Source of the DNA: Bryobacterales bacterium
GTDB lineage: Bacteria; Acidobacteriota; Terriglobia; Bryobacterales; Bryobacteraceae
DNA: 64,000 nt
Assembly (NCBI GenBank): GCA_003136675.1
Contig: PLFE01000081.1
Coordinates: 1-64,000 of the forward strand
Direction: 5' to 3'
The notes under the pieces were generated by a model, which worked only from the letters and a program-made list of their open reading frames with translations, had not been told where the DNA came from and ran no database searches. Below are positions 19,134 through 27,969 of this stretch, piece by piece. The translations under genes were made by a program, and so were the position numbers. Within the stretch, counting starts at the first letter, position 1, and the number at the start of each line of letters is the position of its first letter.

Positions 19134-20391
19134 CCCGGTCGTCCAGTAACTGGCCTCGCTTCACCATCGTCTCCACCATGTTTACTCCGGAGTAATAAGC
19201 CACTTCGCGATAATCCGAAATACTCAATATCAGGACATCGGCTTGCTTGCCGCATTCGATTGAGCCTACCGATTCCTCGGCACCGATCGCGAAGGCCGCG
19301 TTGATCGTCGCTGAACTAATCGCTTCTTCGGGAGTCATCTGATATAGGCGGCAAGCGAGCATCAGCATGAGCTGCATGTTGTAGCCGGAACTCAATTCGG
19401 CGTGGTAACTGCTTCCCATTGCCGGAATGACTCCCGCTTCCATCATGCGCCGGAAAGGCGCCGGATAGGAAAGCCCCGCCTGAAGCAGATAGCCCGGCTT
19501 GAACACAGCCAAAGTGGAGGAAGCCGCCAGCATCTGGATGTCTTCGTCGGTAACGCTCCGGAAATTGGCTACGGAAAGTGCCCCCCATCGAACCGCTGTC
19601 GACACCGCGCTGGTCAACGCGAGATGCTCACTATGTAACTTCAACCCAAACCCCAGTTCAGAAGCTGCATAGAAAATTCGCATCAGAAGCGGCGGCGGAA
19701 TCGCTTCCCGGTCATATTCAAGATCGATGAATTTCGCCAGGCGGCGTTTGCGTACCTTGGCCAGAAGTTCTTCCGTCACCCAGCGCACCCACTCTACCGG
19801 ATCGGCGCCCGCCGTCTGTTTCAGCAGCAGCGTCGAAATCAAATCCACCGGCGCATCGCGGTGTTCGTTTTGGACCCGCAGCACTTTGAGAATGTCGCTT
19901 TCGCCCAACGCATAACCAGCGCGCGACTCAACCGTGCCCGTTCCATAACGCGCCATCCGGCGCATGATTCCGGCACTACGACGCCTCAGGGTATTCGACG
20001 AAAGCCCCGCAAGCAATTTGGCGCTATCTTCCAGTGCGTCACGCGGCGCATCGGGTGGAAGGCTGTACGGATCAACGGAAGCACCGGAAGCCGAAAGCAA
20101 CCGGTTCAACGTCTCGGGTGACGGATGCGCATGCACCAGCGACGTTTCGACATCGACAAAAGCCGGCATTACCACGCGGCCTGTCGCATCGATCACGTCA
20201 GCGTCCCGAGCCGCGGCCAGGCTCTCGACTCGCCGCCCAGGACCGACATCTTCAATCACGCCGTTCCGGATCAGCACCGCGCCATCCGGAATCAGATGGA
20301 GATCTTGCAGGGCAGGCCCGCGACGGGGTCCGCCAGGGCCGCGCAACGTAAGCAGTTGACGCGCGCCCCGAATCAAAAGAGCAGAAGCCAA
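19117..20391 (-). CDS. Imidazolonepropionase-like amidohydrolase lacking most metal ligands
   Basis: 424 residues. Overall alignment to HutI is recognisable: an N-terminal beta-sandwich (LIRNGVIEDVGPG), VMPAFVDVETSLVHAHP, GTVESRAGYALGESD, KLHSEHLALT, ALSVANFRSV, AGVIPAMGSSYHAE and a C-terminal GSIECGKQADVLILS. But the HxH pair after FVD is replaced by E82 and S84, the second-sphere His becomes F277 and the catalytic Asp becomes S328; only H253 remains. A nearby HAH (87-89) is out of register. It is either a non-catalytic homologue or a changed enzyme. The start is TTG, with no better ATG. It overlaps ftcD, matching the pathway order HutI then FtcD. Confidence 0.85.
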   Translation of the reverse strand: MASALLIRGARQLLTLRGPGGPRRGPALQDLHLIPDGAVLIRNGVIEDVGPGRRVESLAAARDADVIDATGRVVMPAFVDVETSLVHAHPSPETLNRLLSASGASVDPYSLPPDAPRDALEDSAKLLAGLSSNTLRRRSAGIMRRMARYGTGTVESRAGYALGESDILKVLRVQNEHRDAPVDLISTLLLKQTAGADPVEWVRWVTEELLAKVRKRRLAKFIDLEYDREAIPPPLLMRIFYAASELGFGLKLHSEHLALTSAVSTAVRWGALSVANFRSVTDEDIQMLAASSTLAVFKPGYLLQAGLSYPAPFRRMMEAGVIPAMGSSYHAELSSGYNMQLMLMLACRLYQMTPEEAISSATINAAFAIGAEESVGSIECGKQADVLILSISDYREVAYYSGVNMVETMVKRGQLLDDRDAVID

Positions 20392-20423
20392 GGCAGGTTC
20401 TAAGAACCTATGCTACCAACCCC

Positions 20424-22706
20424 TCACTTCATGTCTTTCTTCAGATCTCGCATCCTATTTCGTAATTCTTCCGTCGCATCGGTAATCTGCGTCGTGTCAT
20501 AGATGACATGCGGGGTGAGGAAAATGATCAGCTCCGTGCGCGTGGTGCTGATGGCCTTGTTCCCGAACAAACCGCCGATGTAGGGGATTCTGTCGAGGAC
20601 CGGGATGCCGGTGTTGGTCACGCTGTTGGACGACATGATGATTCCGCCGATCGCGATGGTGTCGCCGTCCTCGAGGGTCACTTGCGTAGTCACGTTCCGC
20701 CGGTTGAAGGACGGAGAACTAATGTCGCTGAAGCTTGTGGTGGTAGGCGCGCTGACGTCCTGATCCACCACCAACGTGACCACTCCGCTCGAATTCACCC
20801 GGGCGATCACGTTCAGGTTTACGCCGGTTCCCACGGTCGATACGGCCGACGTTGTCGAGCCGCCCAGTCCCGTCGAAACCGACGTCGCCGAAAGCGTTGG
20901 AATCTCCTGTCCCACCGTGATCGACGCGGGAATACTGTCGGTGGCGATCAACTGCGGCGATGAAATCGAACGTGCCTGGCTTCTCTGCTCATACAAATTG
21001 ACCGCCGCCAGCAGCTCACGTGAATGGCCCACCAACATACCGGCGGTGAAAGTGGCTCCGGAAGCCGTAGGCGCCAAAATGCCTGCCGTGGTGCTGGCCA
21101 AACCGTTGAAGCCACCCAATAGCTGGCGGTTGGCGGTGTCCTTAGCCTGTAAACTAGCCTCCACGCCATATTGCAACTGGCCCGTCAAATCCACTTCATA
21201 GATTTTCGCGTCAATCAAAACCTGGCGCGGCGGCACATCAATCTGCTCCAACAGGTGCAGAATCGATTCCCACTGTTGCGGCGTCCCCTGTACAAGCAAA
21301 GTATTGTCGTACGGATTAGGGATAATTCTAGGCGCACCGGGAACTCCGCTCCTGGCAGACGGCGCAAGATATTGCCCCGTCTGATCCGTCCCGGCGGCTA
21401 CTTCACCGAAGGGTGTGCCGCCGGTCGGCGGAGTTCCCGCCGCTGCAGTCCCGGACGTGGTGGAAGGAAACTGCGCACCAGCGGTACCAATCGCGCCGGA
21501 GTTGCTTCCACCGTAATTGCCCGCGCCAAACCCGCTCGACTGCCCGGAATTGGTAGACCCAAACATCGACCCTCCGCCGTTTCCATACCCGCCGCCCGTG
21601 CCGCCAAATCCCGCGGGACCCTGCCCGCCCCTGCCCGTCAACAAGCCGGTTCCGCCGCCGTAGCCTTGCAGCCCGTAGCCCGAGTTCCCGCCGGGAACAC
21701 TGGTTCCATAAAGCTGCGCCACCACGTTGCCCAGAATCTCGGCTCGTCCATACTTCAGCTTGTAAACGTGATTATCGATCGCACCGGAAGTCAGCTTCAC
21801 CGGAACATCCAACTTGTCGATCCAGCGCTTCACTTCTCCGAATGCAGCCGGATTCGAAACCACCGCAATCAGCGTGCTGATGCGGTCGATCGGGATGAAT
21901 TTCACCGCCGCGTTTTTCTCTGAAAACGCGTAAGCCTTGAACAGCACATCCAGATCTTTCGCCAGATCGCTGGGGCGCCCGTTGACTACCTGAAAGGCTT
22001 GCACGCGCTGCCCCGCCATGGACTCCGCATCGAACATGGAGATCAGTTCCAAGGTGCGCTTCATGTTGCGCGCATTGTCCTGAATAATGAGAAGGTTTGC
22101 CGGATCATAGGCCACCATCTTGTAGCCCTCACCCAGAAAGGGATCGAGAAGCTTAGCCATCTCGGCCGAGGTGACGTACTTCAGGAAGATCAGATTCAGC
22201 ACCGGCTGTTCGCTGTCGCTCAGGTTTTTCGAATCGGAGGAAGGTTCTACCGGTAGACGCGCGGCTTCGGCCGAGGGCACAATCCGGTAGAGGTTGCCCA
22301 CCTGCACCATGGCGTAACCGTTCATCCGCAGGATGGTTTCGAGAAGATTGCGCAGGTCCACCGCGCGCAATTCGCCGTAGGTGTTGATGGTCACTTTTCC
22401 GGTTACTTTGGGATCCAGAATGTAGTTGATCTTCAGATCGCGCGCCAGGATGTCAATCACCTCCACCAGCGAAGCATTGGTGAGGTTGAGCCCCGGAGGA
22501 ACGCTGGCCGGTTTCGCCCGGGGAGCCGGGGCAGGCGTTTCAGCCGGTGCTGTTGTAGCCGCGGGCGTTACGGCGGGCTGGGTTTCGGTTCCCGACCGGA
22601 TCGGAACTTGTGGCCGGTCGGGCGGCGGCGCCGGCGGCTTCACTTGTGCCCCAGCGAGCGACACGAAAAAACACAGGGTAACCGCGCTGGGGAAAAAACG
22701 GAACAC
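20424..22706 (-). CDS. gspD: Type II secretion system secretin
   Basis: 760 residues. A signal peptide is followed by a Pro-rich linker (about 25-70), an N0 domain (NLTNASLVEVIDILARDLK), N1/N2 domains (LNLIFLKYVTSAEMAKLLD; VQAFQVVNGRPSDLAKDL), a Gly/Ser/Asn-rich insertion of about 90 residues near 345-435, an N3-like segment ending VPPRQVLIDAKIYEV, and the secretin barrel with QEIPTLSAT, RNVTTQVTLEDGDTIAIGG and GIPVLDRIPYIGGLFG. It forms the outer-membrane gate. It is the last gene of the minus-strand T2SS operon. The glycine-rich insertion is unusually long and lies within the N domains. Confidence 0.96.
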   Translation of the reverse strand: MFRFFPSAVTLCFFVSLAGAQVKPPAPPPDRPQVPIRSGTETQPAVTPAATTAPAETPAPAPRAKPASVPPGLNLTNASLVEVIDILARDLKINYILDPKVTGKVTINTYGELRAVDLRNLLETILRMNGYAMVQVGNLYRIVPSAEAARLPVEPSSDSKNLSDSEQPVLNLIFLKYVTSAEMAKLLDPFLGEGYKMVAYDPANLLIIQDNARNMKRTLELISMFDAESMAGQRVQAFQVVNGRPSDLAKDLDVLFKAYAFSEKNAAVKFIPIDRISTLIAVVSNPAAFGEVKRWIDKLDVPVKLTSGAIDNHVYKLKYGRAEILGNVVAQLYGTSVPGGNSGYGLQGYGGGTGLLTGRGGQGPAGFGGTGGGYGNGGGSMFGSTNSGQSSGFGAGNYGGSNSGAIGTAGAQFPSTTSGTAAAGTPPTGGTPFGEVAAGTDQTGQYLAPSARSGVPGAPRIIPNPYDNTLLVQGTPQQWESILHLLEQIDVPPRQVLIDAKIYEVDLTGQLQYGVEASLQAKDTANRQLLGGFNGLASTTAGILAPTASGATFTAGMLVGHSRELLAAVNLYEQRSQARSISSPQLIATDSIPASITVGQEIPTLSATSVSTGLGGSTTSAVSTVGTGVNLNVIARVNSSGVVTLVVDQDVSAPTTTSFSDISSPSFNRRNVTTQVTLEDGDTIAIGGIIMSSNSVTNTGIPVLDRIPYIGGLFGNKAISTTRTELIIFLTPHVIYDTTQITDATEELRNRMRDLKKDMK

Positions 22707-22708
22707 TT

Positions 22709-23218
22709 CTACTGGTTTCCCTTCGGTTGCACGCGCGCCCAGATCTTCTGTTCATCCGCCGTCAGGTCGTTCTTGCTCTTCTGCCACCGAATCACTCCGA
22801 ACGGCGAGGGACGCGAGAACTCGATGCTCTCGCCCTTCGCAACCGCGGTTACTTTTGCGTTCGGGTCATCGCTCTCTTTTGCCGAGGCTTGCGCGCTGGT
22901 CACGGCGGCAATCGCCGCGGCCTGGCTCTTCGACTGGCCAAACGGCGTCTTGCCCGCCGGCTGCCCTACTGCCGATTCGAGAGAACGGCTCAATCCGAAC
23001 GGGGTTTGACGGTAAATCCAGGCGGTCCCTTTCGGGTCCACATACCGGAAAGACCCGTCGCCCTGATCGACGGCCGTCTTCGGAATCACCAATGGCGCGC
23101 TGGCCACCTTGGCTTTCTTCTTGACGGGCGGCGACTGCGCCGAGGTAACTGTTTGCGCGAACGAGCCTTGAACAAAAATCGACCCGGCAGCGATAGCCAA
23201 CACCAAAATCATTTTCAT
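22709..23218 (-). CDS. Unknown exported protein inside the T2SS operon
   Basis: 169 residues with a signal peptide (MKMILVLAIAAGSIFVQGSFA) and a ribosome site (AAGGA) upstream. The mature part is Lys/Ala/Ser-rich with two short similar motifs, YRQTPFGLSRSLES and SRPSPFGVIRWQKS, both containing a 'PFG' core; a third PFG occurs in GKTPFGQSK. I do not recognise a family. Its place between the gspC-like gene and gspD, 2 bp from the secretin gene, suggests a periplasmic accessory, for example a pilotin-like or inner/outer-membrane bridging factor. No lipobox cysteine is present, so it is not a classical lipoprotein pilotin. Confidence 0.75.
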   Translation of the reverse strand: MKMILVLAIAAGSIFVQGSFAQTVTSAQSPPVKKKAKVASAPLVIPKTAVDQGDGSFRYVDPKGTAWIYRQTPFGLSRSLESAVGQPAGKTPFGQSKSQAAAIAAVTSAQASAKESDDPNAKVTAVAKGESIEFSRPSPFGVIRWQKSKNDLTADEQKIWARVQPKGNQ

Positions 23219-23236
23219 TTTTGCGATCCTTTTTCC

Positions 23237-23971
23237 TTACTTGACCAGTTCCCAGTGGCATGAACTTCCAAACGGGTTCGGTATCAAAACCTTCCGGTAG
23301 CCATCCGCCACCGTTCCGTTCGGCGAGTTGTCACCGGGCGTACACGTCTTGACATCCTGCTCACCCACGGACTGCACACCCGGTTTTCCGGGACCCTGCG
23401 CAGCCGGCGCGCTCACGATAGACGACCCCGACGACGCGCTTGGCGGCGCGCTCGCGGGCGGCGCCTTTTCCGCCACTTCCAAACCGTGGTAGATCATCTC
23501 TGAGACGCTTTTCGTGACCGTTTTGTCTTCCCACTTCAAAGAAATCTCGTCACGCGTCAAATCCGCCAGTTCGAATGCGCCTACCGTATCCCCTACCTTC
23601 ACGCCCTTGCTCGGCGATTTTGCATCGGCGCTCATCAACGCCAGCATGCCGCTCGGCAGGCCCATCACGCCATGCAATATCGGCAGCGGAGGCATGGGTG
23701 GCTTGGGCTTCTCGACCACCACCACCACAATGTTCGGATTGCGCTCTTTACTGAACAGCATCTTGTTCGCGATATCGCTGTAGCTCGCCGCCACCACGGG
23801 CGGCGGCGCGGCCGGAATCGAAACCGCCGGCACCGGCGGGGGCGTCACCTTGGCCTTCCGGATCTGGTCTTCGTGTTCCTTCTGCGCCGCCCACTCGCCT
23901 TGCACCTTCCACCCGGCAGCCACGATCAGACCCACCAGCAGCACATTCAGCAGGATCAGATTTCTCTTCAT
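23237..23971 (-). CDS. GspC-like inner-membrane component of T2SS
   Basis: 244 residues: a single N-terminal transmembrane helix (LILLNVLLVGLIVAAGW), a Pro-rich periplasmic linker, then a homology-region-like beta domain (PILHGVMGLPSGMLALM, VKVGDTVGAFELADLTRDEISLKWEDKTVTKSV), as found in GspC and PilP. There is no PDZ domain; the C-terminal tail is low complexity and ends in a cysteine-containing segment. By topology and operon position it takes the GspC role linking the inner-membrane platform to the secretin. It overlaps the gspM-like gene by 4 bp. Confidence 0.75.
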   Translation of the reverse strand: MKRNLILLNVLLVGLIVAAGWKVQGEWAAQKEHEDQIRKAKVTPPPVPAVSIPAAPPPVVAASYSDIANKMLFSKERNPNIVVVVVEKPKPPMPPLPILHGVMGLPSGMLALMSADAKSPSKGVKVGDTVGAFELADLTRDEISLKWEDKTVTKSVSEMIYHGLEVAEKAPPASAPPSASSGSSIVSAPAAQGPGKPGVQSVGEQDVKTCTPGDNSPNGTVADGYRKVLIPNPFGSSCHWELVK

Positions 23972-24546
23972 AACGCCATCATGTTCTTCTTCTCGGGCAC
24001 CAGCTTCTTCGGAACCACTCCGGCGAGAGTCACACGCACGTTCACGGTCTTGTTCTTGGCGTTGCCGACTGAGATATGGACTTCCGCGGGCGCGATCAGC
24101 TCCGTCTCTTTGGAAAGATCCGCTAGAAAATTGACGAACGAATCGATGGTGCTCTCAAACGTCACCGAGACCGCCACCTGTCCGTAATCCGTACCCAGCA
24201 ACGCAGGCGGAGAGAAGTCGCCACCGCGCGCGTCGATCTTGTTCGCAATGGCAATGCGCCGAATCACTTCCATCAGATGCGCCTGCGCCTGGGCCGCGGT
24301 GTTGAACGCCATTATGCCCTTCTCGCGGGTCTTCAAGACGGTATCCACGCTCTGCAAGGCCGCGCTTTTTTCGGGAACCATGGAAGCCGTTTTGCGTAGT
24401 TTGGCCAAGCGGCTTTCGAGCAGCGTTGGGGAATCGGTCACAGAGACAATCTGCGGCGTGGTATCGGAGGAGCGATCGATAATTACCCCCGCCACGCCCA
24501 GCACGAAGGCGCCCAGCATGATCAAATTCCGGGTTGACAAGTTCAC
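23968..24546 (-). CDS. gspM: GspM/PilO-like T2SS platform protein
   Basis: 192 residues: an N-terminal transmembrane helix (LIMLGAFVLGVAGVIID), a coiled region (LLESRLAKLRKTASM) and a ferredoxin-like C-terminal domain (VAVSVTFESTIDSFVNFLADLSKETE). This is the GspM/PilO fold that stabilises GspL under the pseudopilus. It uses a GTG start overlapping the gspL stop by 4 bp (GTGA). The name is given from fold features and operon order, because sequence identity in this family is low. Confidence 0.75.
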   Translation of the reverse strand: MNLSTRNLIMLGAFVLGVAGVIIDRSSDTTPQIVSVTDSPTLLESRLAKLRKTASMVPEKSAALQSVDTVLKTREKGIMAFNTAAQAQAHLMEVIRRIAIANKIDARGGDFSPPALLGTDYGQVAVSVTFESTIDSFVNFLADLSKETELIAPAEVHISVGNAKNKTVNVRVTLAGVVPKKLVPEKKNMMAL

Positions 24547-25871
24547 TTGCGCCTCCGGTAGGTCTTGATCCGGAACAGCTCGTTGCTGCCCGCCCGCACC
24601 ACGGAATTGGTGAACTCCGAGTTATGGAACAGCGGCGAACTGTCGATGATCTTCAGAAGCGGCGCGGCCTGCTCCGCTTCGCCCGAAATCACCACGTAGT
24701 CCGGATAGACTTCCACCACCGACGCCCAGGTCGGTGGCGGCAGCAACCGGGTCAGTTCGTTGAGCACTTCAAAATCTTCGTGGGAACGTCCGCGGAAACT
24801 GTCGAGAGTCTGAATCTGCTCGCGCTCGTGAACGATTCTGCCATCGAGCGCCGTCGATTTCTGCGCGACAGGCTGCACTCGCGAGATCTCCTGCGCCAGC
24901 GCCTGGATATAGCGTCGCTGGCGGTAAGGGCCCACGGCAAAGATGGCAATGGTAGCCAGCACCAGAAGCAACACGAGTATACCGGTCGGGATCAGCCAGA
25001 TCCGTGACTGCCCCGCCCTGCGCTCTGGCGGCAGAAAATTCGCCGGACGTACGAGGAGCGGGCAGGCCGCGCCGATCGCCGCCGCGTAGACCACTGGGCG
25101 GCTCATTACCGAGCCTTCGCGGTCCTGGCGGGGAAGCACCGACATCAAATCGCAAGGATCCAGATTCGAGGGCAAACGCAACTCCGCCGCACCCACCGAG
25201 ACCGCTCGCGCCGCGCTCGAGAATTCTCCGGTAAAGATCACCGATTGCGCGTTCTCGCCGTAGGCCTCGACGACGCCAGGTGTAGTTTCCGTGATCCCGA
25301 GGAACGGCCTGGCCGGGCGTCCGAAGAGCCGCAACGCGGAATGCAGCACGGAAGCGGAGCAGGTGAAACTCGCCACCGGAATGCCCGCTTCGGCGAAGAG
25401 CGATTCGTACTTGCCCAGCAGGCTCTGCCGCGTAATGCCCACCAGCGCCCCGCCTTCAACCGCGGCCCAGCACCAGGCCACGTCATCATCCCCAAATGGA
25501 TGCAGCGCACGCAGCCGCAATGCCAGCGCCGCGGCCATTTCGCGCCGCGACACGCTGGGTAGCAGCACATGCCTGACAATCAGGTCGCGCCTCGGCAGCA
25601 GAACGGTTACGCCCGACGGATCGTGCCCCTTCACGCATTCCCGGAACTCGTTGGACCATTCGGCGGCGGGCCTTTCGTGGTATCGACCGATGGTCTTGCG
25701 CCGCAACAGTTCCGGGCCGCCCGGACGGACGCGCACCAGCGCCACCTCTAGCGAATCGCCCAGAATCTCAATCGCGACGCCAGTTCCAAAGGCCGCGTAG
25801 GCGCGCCAGCCGGAACGTTTCTCCCGCCCTTCCGCGGTCGCAACGACCGGCGCCGCCTCAGCCGCGGTCAT
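24543..25871 (-). CDS. gspL: GspL-like T2SS platform protein (PilM-PilN type fusion)
   Basis: 442 residues. The cytoplasmic N-terminal part (about 1-290) looks actin-like/PilM-like (GVAIEILGDSLEVALVRV, LLPRRDLIVRHVLLPSVSRREMAAALALRLRALHPF). A single transmembrane helix follows (IWLIPTGILVLLLVLATIAIFAV, about 300-322), then a coiled segment and a PilN-like periplasmic domain (LNELTRLLPPPTWASVVEVYPDYVVISGEA). GspL anchors the GspE ATPase at the membrane. It overlaps gspK by 14 bp and gspM by 4 bp. Confidence 0.82.
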   Translation of the reverse strand: MTAAEAAPVVATAEGREKRSGWRAYAAFGTGVAIEILGDSLEVALVRVRPGGPELLRRKTIGRYHERPAAEWSNEFRECVKGHDPSGVTVLLPRRDLIVRHVLLPSVSRREMAAALALRLRALHPFGDDDVAWCWAAVEGGALVGITRQSLLGKYESLFAEAGIPVASFTCSASVLHSALRLFGRPARPFLGITETTPGVVEAYGENAQSVIFTGEFSSAARAVSVGAAELRLPSNLDPCDLMSVLPRQDREGSVMSRPVVYAAAIGAACPLLVRPANFLPPERRAGQSRIWLIPTGILVLLLVLATIAIFAVGPYRQRRYIQALAQEISRVQPVAQKSTALDGRIVHEREQIQTLDSFRGRSHEDFEVLNELTRLLPPPTWASVVEVYPDYVVISGEAEQAAPLLKIIDSSPLFHNSEFTNSVVRAGSNELFRIKTYRRRK

Positions 25872-26838
25872 ACCACCTCAGGATGTGGAACGTCGCTTCA
25901 GTGCCTACAGGCCGCAACTTCACCAGCGCCGATACGGTCCGCGTCAGATCGGAATAAGATCCATCCGGGCGCCGCAGACGAGCGGTTGCGCGCAGCGTGT
26001 AGATCGTGTGAGTCGCGAGCGACAGATGGCTCGCGAGCGCCGGGTCCTGCGCCGTAAACTCGGAAAGCTGCTGTGGCGAATGCACGGGGGACGATTGCTG
26101 GAAGGCGAGCACCGCCTGAATATCGTCGGCACTTGCTCCAGTCGCAGCCAGCACGGCGGGTTGCACCCAACCGGCGTCGAAACTGGAAAGAGAACCGAAT
26201 ACCGAAACACAGTTGCGCACCCCCACGCGCGGCACCAAGCGGCTTTCCGCGCCTTCGCCTTGCCGCACCCACGTTCCGTAAAACAGTTCCGGCGTCATCC
26301 CTTGCAGATTCAAAAGCTCCTCAACCTCCTGAAATGACGCATGCGGGGCGTGAAAAGACGGTGACTGGGAAAGATAGTATTGGTCGAAGTCGGTCAACTG
26401 GCCCGGTCCGTTCCCCTGGCGCCAGTCGGCAATGCCCGCGGCGATCAACTGCGCCTGGTCCGGAGATGCGCCCAGAGCCATCATCAGGTTCGCCAGCACC
26501 ACCGGGTCGGCGTTGTTCAAATCCAGTTTGGCGGCTTCCGGAATCACGTCCACCACCGCCTGGCCGGACGGGAAATTCAGAAGCATCTGGGCCTGGCCGG
26601 TAACGAAGTAGGGATTCGAGCCGTCCGGTTGGCCAGCCGACGGCGCCCACTGCATGTAGAGAATCGCTCTTTGAATGGCTCCCTGCGCCAGGTAATAGGC
26701 TCGGACATTTTCCTCACCCGTGGCAACGCGTTCCGTTTCCCCGCGCACCATAAGCGCCACGCTGAAGGCAATGGCGGTGAGTGCCGCCGACAGCCACAAT
26801 ACCGCCATCAGCGCGCTTCCTCGCCGGAGGTTAGTCAT
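25858..26838 (-). CDS. gspK: T2SS minor pseudopilin GspK
   Basis: 326 residues. It starts MTNLRRGSALMAVLWLSAAL, a GspK-type prepilin leader with the hydrophobic helix and a conserved Glu in RGETERV. AYYLAQGAIQRAILYM and the acidic segment KLDLNNADPVVLANLM are typical of GspK, which caps the pseudopilus tip with GspI and GspJ. The large inserted domain makes it about twice the size of the other pseudopilins, as usual for K. It overlaps gspJ by 8 bp. Confidence 0.9.
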   Translation of the reverse strand: MTNLRRGSALMAVLWLSAALTAIAFSVALMVRGETERVATGEENVRAYYLAQGAIQRAILYMQWAPSAGQPDGSNPYFVTGQAQMLLNFPSGQAVVDVIPEAAKLDLNNADPVVLANLMMALGASPDQAQLIAAGIADWRQGNGPGQLTDFDQYYLSQSPSFHAPHASFQEVEELLNLQGMTPELFYGTWVRQGEGAESRLVPRVGVRNCVSVFGSLSSFDAGWVQPAVLAATGASADDIQAVLAFQQSSPVHSPQQLSEFTAQDPALASHLSLATHTIYTLRATARLRRPDGSYSDLTRTVSALVKLRPVGTEATFHILRWYDRG

Positions 26839-27562
26839 GGTATTGCATCGCCATATCGCGGGCGGCGTGGATCTCGGCAGTGATCGTCATCGGGTGCAAC
26901 TTCGCTCCGTTCCCCGCGCCATCCATCGGAGCCATTTCAATGCGGATCGCCACGGGCCATTTCTGGCTCTCCCAATCCGGCCGCCAGATCCACTGGTGAT
27001 CCTGCGGAATGTATTGGAGATAGAGCAGATTACAGTAAGCCAAGCGATCCGCCAGCACAAAGGAGTTGGCGCCCACGGCGACGGGGTTGAATACCGTGTG
27101 CATCTGGCCATCTTTGCCGGTCTCCACCCCGGCAATGAACGCGCCCGCCATGCTTGGGCCGCGGTACGGCCACTCATTCACGATCAATCGAAACCCGCCG
27201 GTATCCCCCGGAATCACGGCAAACTCAAGCAACTGCGGCAACCCGCGATGCGCCTGGTTCAGCGAGTACGAAGAGACAAATCGCATGCTTTGCGCTTCCC
27301 CGTCGAAGAAGGGCACTTTCTGCCCGTTGCCCAATATGGCCATCTGCGGCATGAAGCTGTTCAGTTCCTCTTCCACCGCGCGCTCGGAACCCATCACGCG
27401 CCGGTTCTCCATCAGCTTGGCAGTGGCCTTCCGCTGCGAGTTGAGAGCGATCCGAATGGCCAGCAGCATCCCGGTGGAGAGCATGCCGAGCAGGCTGATC
27501 GAGATCAGGACTTCGATGAGCGTGAAGCCGGCGGCGGGCCTCCGGCTTGTGACGGGGCTCAT
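26831..27562 (-). CDS. gspJ: T2SS minor pseudopilin GspJ
   Basis: About 243 residues from the ATG at 27562. The type III leader (SRRPAAGFTLIEVLISISLLGMLS) is cut after the glycine, leaving F+1 and E+5. The size and the C-terminal part (SYSLNQAHRGLPQLLEF, NLLYLQYIPQDH) fit GspJ. The start is set by the leader and by a 4-bp overlap with the gspI stop; an in-frame start at 27640 would put 26 non-leader residues in front. Confidence 0.87.
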   Translation of the reverse strand: MSPVTSRRPAAGFTLIEVLISISLLGMLSTGMLLAIRIALNSQRKATAKLMENRRVMGSERAVEEELNSFMPQMAILGNGQKVPFFDGEAQSMRFVSSYSLNQAHRGLPQLLEFAVIPGDTGGFRLIVNEWPYRGPSMAGAFIAGVETGKDGQMHTVFNPVAVGANSFVLADRLAYCNLLYLQYIPQDHQWIWRPDWESQKWPVAIRIEMAPMDGAGNGAKLHPMTITAEIHAARDMAMQYHD

Positions 27563-27969
27563 AAAGGCGCCGCCGGAATCACCGATCTCCGGAACGCTTC
27601 CAAGTCGAACCCATGCTGCTTTTCTCCCTGCTTCCACCACACGTGCAGCACAATACGCTGCAGCACCGGGGTCAACGGCGGCGTTTGCGGAGGCGCTTCA
27701 AAAACGCTCATGGCCACGTGGTATCCGGCCTGCTCCCCGCCCGTTACCTGGGGGTCAAAGCCGCCATCGAATTCCGCCTCCAGTGGCAGCGTCCGATCCA
27801 CCAGCAGTTCATCCATGCGGGCGCGCGCCAGCATGGCCATGCGATCGTGGTCCGTCAGGCGCGCCGCATTCCGCATGGATGTGCTCAGCGCCGTCATCAT
27901 CCCGGTCACAGCCAGTCCCATGATCAACGTGGCCACCAATACTTCGAGCAGCGTGAAACCCTTCCTCAT
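27559..27969 (-). CDS. gspI: T2SS minor pseudopilin GspI
   Basis: 136 residues starting MRKGFTLLEVLVATLIMGLA, a perfect prepilin leader with cleavage after Gly4 and Glu at +5. The following ALSTSMRNAARLTDHDRMAMLARARMDELLV is the GspI-type helix with the conserved 'A..L...RMDELL' region. Starts and stops of both neighbours overlap by 4 bp, indicating translational coupling. Confidence 0.88.
   Translation of the reverse strand: MRKGFTLLEVLVATLIMGLAVTGMMTALSTSMRNAARLTDHDRMAMLARARMDELLVDRTLPLEAEFDGGFDPQVTGGEQAGYHVAMSVFEAPPQTPPLTPVLQRIVLHVWWKQGEKQHGFDLEAFRRSVIPAAPL

Noticed and set aside
21171-21923. 250-codon frame antisense to gspD
   Set aside because: It lies wholly inside the secretin gene and mirrors its Gly-rich region; the Arg/Pro-rich composition is typical of shadow frames in GC-rich DNA.
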